Positions 7,069 through 8,913 of a stretch of DNA of 8,913 bases are shown here, piece after piece (the first letter of the stretch is position 1; every line of letters begins with the position of its first letter). The notes beneath the pieces are model-generated. The model was not told the DNA's origin and did not search any database. It was given only the letters and a program-made list of their open reading frames with translations. The DNA is from Gammaproteobacteria bacterium. GTDB taxonomy: Bacteria; Pseudomonadota; Gammaproteobacteria; Granulosicoccales; Granulosicoccaceae. Location of the stretch: assembly GCA_020444765.1 (NCBI GenBank), contig JAGRHW010000139.1:1-8913 (forward strand), in the 5' to 3' direction. The position numbers were made by a program, and so were the translations under genes.

Positions 7069-7491
7069 ATGACGGACCCCGTCGAAATCAGTTGCAAACA
7101 GGCCTGGGAAATCCTGCAGAATGATCCGCGGGCGCTGATCATTGACGTGCGTTCGTCGATGGAGTTCCTGTTCGTCGGGCATCCCAAGGGTGCTGTGCAT
7201 ATTCCCTGGATTGACGAACCGGACTGGGACATCAACCCGCACTTTGTTGCCGATGTCCGCAAAGTGCTGCTTGGCGGCGTCGCCTGCGTGGACGACGAGG
7301 GTTGTGTACCGGTGATCTTGATCTGCCGTAGCGGCAAGCGGTCCAAGGATGCCGGTAAGTTGCTTATTCAGGCCGGACTGAAACAGGTTTATAATATCGA
7401 CGAAGGCTTCGAAGGCGAGCTTGACGACAACCATCAGCGCAGCACGCTGGGCGGTTGGCGTTTTCACAGTTTGCCCTGGGAGCAGTGTTAG
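7069..7491 (+). CDS. single-domain rhodanese-like protein
   Basis: A 140-residue cytosolic protein made of one rhodanese domain, the fold that carries sulfane sulfur as a cysteine persulfide. The first conserved block is LIIDVRSSMEF (residues 23-33), followed by GHPKGAVHIPW (37-47). The active-site loop is CRSGKRS at 86-92, with Cys86 as the likely sulfur-carrying residue, followed by the helix SKDAGKLLIQAGLKQVYNI and the closing YNIDEGFEGELD segment. All parts needed for catalysis are present. The start is ATG 7069 with GGAG 7 nt upstream. The physiological partner cannot be read from the sequence; single-domain rhodaneses act as thiosulfate or polysulfide sulfurtransferases or pass sulfur to biosynthetic enzymes. 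It begins 17 nt after the pckA terminator, and the MFS transporter follows 98 nt downstream in the same direction, so co-transcription with that gene is possible. Confidence 0.93.
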   Translation: MTDPVEISCKQAWEILQNDPRALIIDVRSSMEFLFVGHPKGAVHIPWIDEPDWDINPHFVADVRKVLLGGVACVDDEGCVPVILICRSGKRSKDAGKLLIQAGLKQVYNIDEGFEGELDDNHQRSTLGGWRFHSLPWEQC

Positions 7492-7557
7492 AGCCTGTCT
7501 AATCGCCGAATCCGCTGATTTGCGCAGAAAGAGTTAGACTGTTCCATTTTCTTCTGC

Positions 7558-7577
7558 CGGCCGCTATCCGGCGGCCG
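7558..7577 (+). other. GC-only hairpin ahead of the MFS start codon
   Basis: CGGCCGC (7558-7564) pairs with GCGGCCG (7571-7577) around the loop TATCCG, a 7-bp stem made only of G-C pairs. It ends 12 nt before the TTG start at 7590 and lacks a following T tract, so it is not an intrinsic terminator. In RNA it would occupy part of the ribosome-loading region and could limit translation. Confidence 0.5.
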
Positions 7578-7589
7578 CGAGACACCACA

Positions 7590-8897
7590 TTGAACCTGAA
7601 AACAGCGAGCGATAGCCCGGCTTATCCTTCCTTGGGCCTGTCCTGGAGCATTTGGGGCCTGGGCGCTTTTTTGTATCTGATCGCTTTCTATCAGCGTGTC
7701 GCGCCGGGTGTTATGACCGGCGAGCTGACCAACGAATTCAAGCTCAATGCGGCGGCACTCGGTAATTTGTCGGCCTTTTATTTCTACAGCTATGTCGCCA
7801 TGCAAGTGCCGACCGGGCTGCTGGCCGACCATTGGGGGCCGCGCAAACTGTTGACACTCGGCTCGTTCGTGGCGGCTGTCGGCACGCTGATGTTCGCCGT
7901 GGCGCCGGATATTATCTGGGCGAGTGCCGGACGTCTGCTGATCGGCGCCTCAGTTGCCGTGGCCTTTGTCGCCTTGTTGAAACTGGCCGCGCACTGGATG
8001 CCTCACCAACAATATGCCCTGGCATCAGGACTTGCCTTGTTTGTCGGTTTGACCGGCGCGGTGTTTGCCGGCGTGCCACTGCGACTGATGATCGATGCGT
8101 ACGGCTGGCGGCCGGTCATGCTGGTCTCGGCTTTTATCACCTTGCTGGTCTCGCTGCTGATCTGGTTGTTTGTCCGTGACGATCCCGTCGAAAAAGGTCT
8201 TAAGAGTTATCATTCGCTCTCTGCGCCGGTTGCCGGGCAGAAAAAAAGTATTTTTTCCTCGATCGGCGAGGCCTTGCGTTATCGGAATATCCGCTATCTG
8301 TTTCTGATTCCCGGGGGCATCGTCGGGGCCATATTGGCATTTGGCGGGCTTTGGGGTGTACCGTTTTTGACAACTCATTACGAGATGCCGAAAACCAGGG
8401 CAGCGGCCTTTTGTTCGCTGTTGTTGATTTCCTGGGCGGTGGGCGGACCCTTGTTCGGCTGGCTGTCGGATCATCTGGCCCGCCGCAAATCCATTTATGT
8501 ACTTGCCTGTGTCGCCTTGCCCGGACTCTGGTGGCTGTTGCTGATGCGACCCGGCTGGTCGGAGCTGTCGCTGGCTGCTTTGATGGCGATAATCGGGTTG
8601 GTCTCTGGTGTCATGGTTGTGAGTTTTGCTTTTGCGCGTGAATCGGCCCCGTCCCGACTGACGGGCACCACCTCGGGACTCATCAATATGGGTGTCATGC
8701 TGGGGCCGATGCTGCTTCAGCCCGCGATGGGGCTGGTGCTGGACCGCTATTGGCAGGGGCTCAGCAATGAAGGCATGCGGGTTTATTCTCTGGAGGCCTA
8801 CCATACCGCGTTTTATCTGTTGTTTGGGTGGTTGTTGTTGTCGCTGATTCTGGTTTCGCTGACGAGCGAAACGCGCTGTAAACCGCTTTACGAATAA
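7590..8897 (+). CDS. major facilitator superfamily (MFS) transporter
   Basis: A 435-residue inner-membrane carrier with about 12 hydrophobic segments in two bundles of six, the usual MFS length and layout. The first helix covers residues about 18-36. The loop 2-3 signature (motif A) is GLLADHWGPRK at 76-86. The half-repeat in the second bundle is GWLSDHLARRK at 290-300. A longer hydrophilic loop (about 196-235, RDDPVEKGLKSYHSL and after) separates the bundles. The protein likely moves a small metabolite or drug with protons, but nothing fixes the substrate; carboxylate and sugar-acid carriers have similar overall patterns. The start is TTG 7590, which puts ten or so polar residues before helix 1; the next in-frame Met (residue 42) is past helix 1 and would remove it. 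No convincing Shine-Dalgarno precedes the TTG, and a GC hairpin lies just upstream. It is 98 nt after the rhodanese gene; a functional link is not evident. The last 16 bases of the window after the stop show nothing. Confidence 0.93.
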   Translation: MNLKTASDSPAYPSLGLSWSIWGLGAFLYLIAFYQRVAPGVMTGELTNEFKLNAAALGNLSAFYFYSYVAMQVPTGLLADHWGPRKLLTLGSFVAAVGTLMFAVAPDIIWASAGRLLIGASVAVAFVALLKLAAHWMPHQQYALASGLALFVGLTGAVFAGVPLRLMIDAYGWRPVMLVSAFITLLVSLLIWLFVRDDPVEKGLKSYHSLSAPVAGQKKSIFSSIGEALRYRNIRYLFLIPGGIVGAILAFGGLWGVPFLTTHYEMPKTRAAAFCSLLLISWAVGGPLFGWLSDHLARRKSIYVLACVALPGLWWLLLMRPGWSELSLAALMAIIGLVSGVMVVSFAFARESAPSRLTGTTSGLINMGVMLGPMLLQPAMGLVLDRYWQGLSNEGMRVYSLEAYHTAFYLLFGWLLLSLILVSLTSETRCKPLYE

Positions 8898-8913
8898 TTT
8901 TCTGCACAGACTT

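Noticed and set aside
7497..7539. Inverted repeat GTCTAA ... TTAGAC after the rhodanese gene
   Set aside because: Only 6-bp arms 31 nt apart with no extension, no T tract and no adjacent mobile gene; not distinguishable from chance.
7492..7589. Promoter for the MFS gene in the rhodanese-MFS gap
   Set aside because: TTGCGC followed by TCCATT was considered, but the -10 match is only 3/6; not strong enough to list.
1..8913. A defence system, prophage, transposon or CRISPR array
   Set aside because: No nuclease, recombinase, transposase, phage protein or regular repeat array was seen; the recognisable genes are metabolic, regulatory or transport genes.

Overview
The window looks like chromosomal DNA from a Gram-negative proteobacterium, most likely a gammaproteobacterium. 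This rests on a malate synthase G closely resembling the E. coli GlcB type, an ATP-dependent PEP carboxykinase, a periplasmic solute-binding protein with a signal peptide, Shine-Dalgarno sites of the AGGA type, and GC-rich third codon positions. No species can be named from the sequence alone. No phage, insertion sequence, CRISPR, tRNA or rRNA was seen.

Layout. Two gene sets point away from a 276-bp control region (about 2148-2423). Leftwards on the minus strand are a stand-alone Lrp/AsnC ligand-binding (RAM) domain protein, an alpha/beta hydrolase of the arylformamidase (kynurenine formamidase) type, and the start of a branched-chain-amino-acid-type ABC transporter binding protein that runs off the left edge. 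Gaps of 13 and 38 nt suggest one operon. Rightwards on the plus strand are a GntR/FCD repressor-type regulator, malate synthase G (glcB) and PEP carboxykinase (pckA), with gaps of 27 and 67 nt, closed by a strong intrinsic terminator. Beyond the terminator are a single-domain rhodanese and a 12-helix major facilitator superfamily transporter, both on the plus strand.

How it works together. Malate synthase G condenses glyoxylate with acetyl-CoA to malate. After oxidation to oxaloacetate by an enzyme not in this window, PEP carboxykinase makes PEP. The rightward unit is therefore a compact route from C2 carbon to gluconeogenesis, probably under the GntR protein encoded just upstream. Two perfect palindromes sharing the core TGTCGACA lie in front of that regulator gene and fit the operator pattern of the FadR branch of GntR proteins. 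One overlaps the start region of a promoter with a perfect TTGACA -35, suggesting autorepression of the whole unit. The leftward operon looks like an uptake-plus-hydrolysis set for an aromatic or amide-like compound, but its substrate cannot be read from the sequence.

Most of the window is recognisable metabolism rather than a new kind of system. The less ordinary points are the operator architecture, the glcB-pckA pairing, the RAM-formamidase-transporter set, and the terminator placed almost directly against the rhodanese gene.
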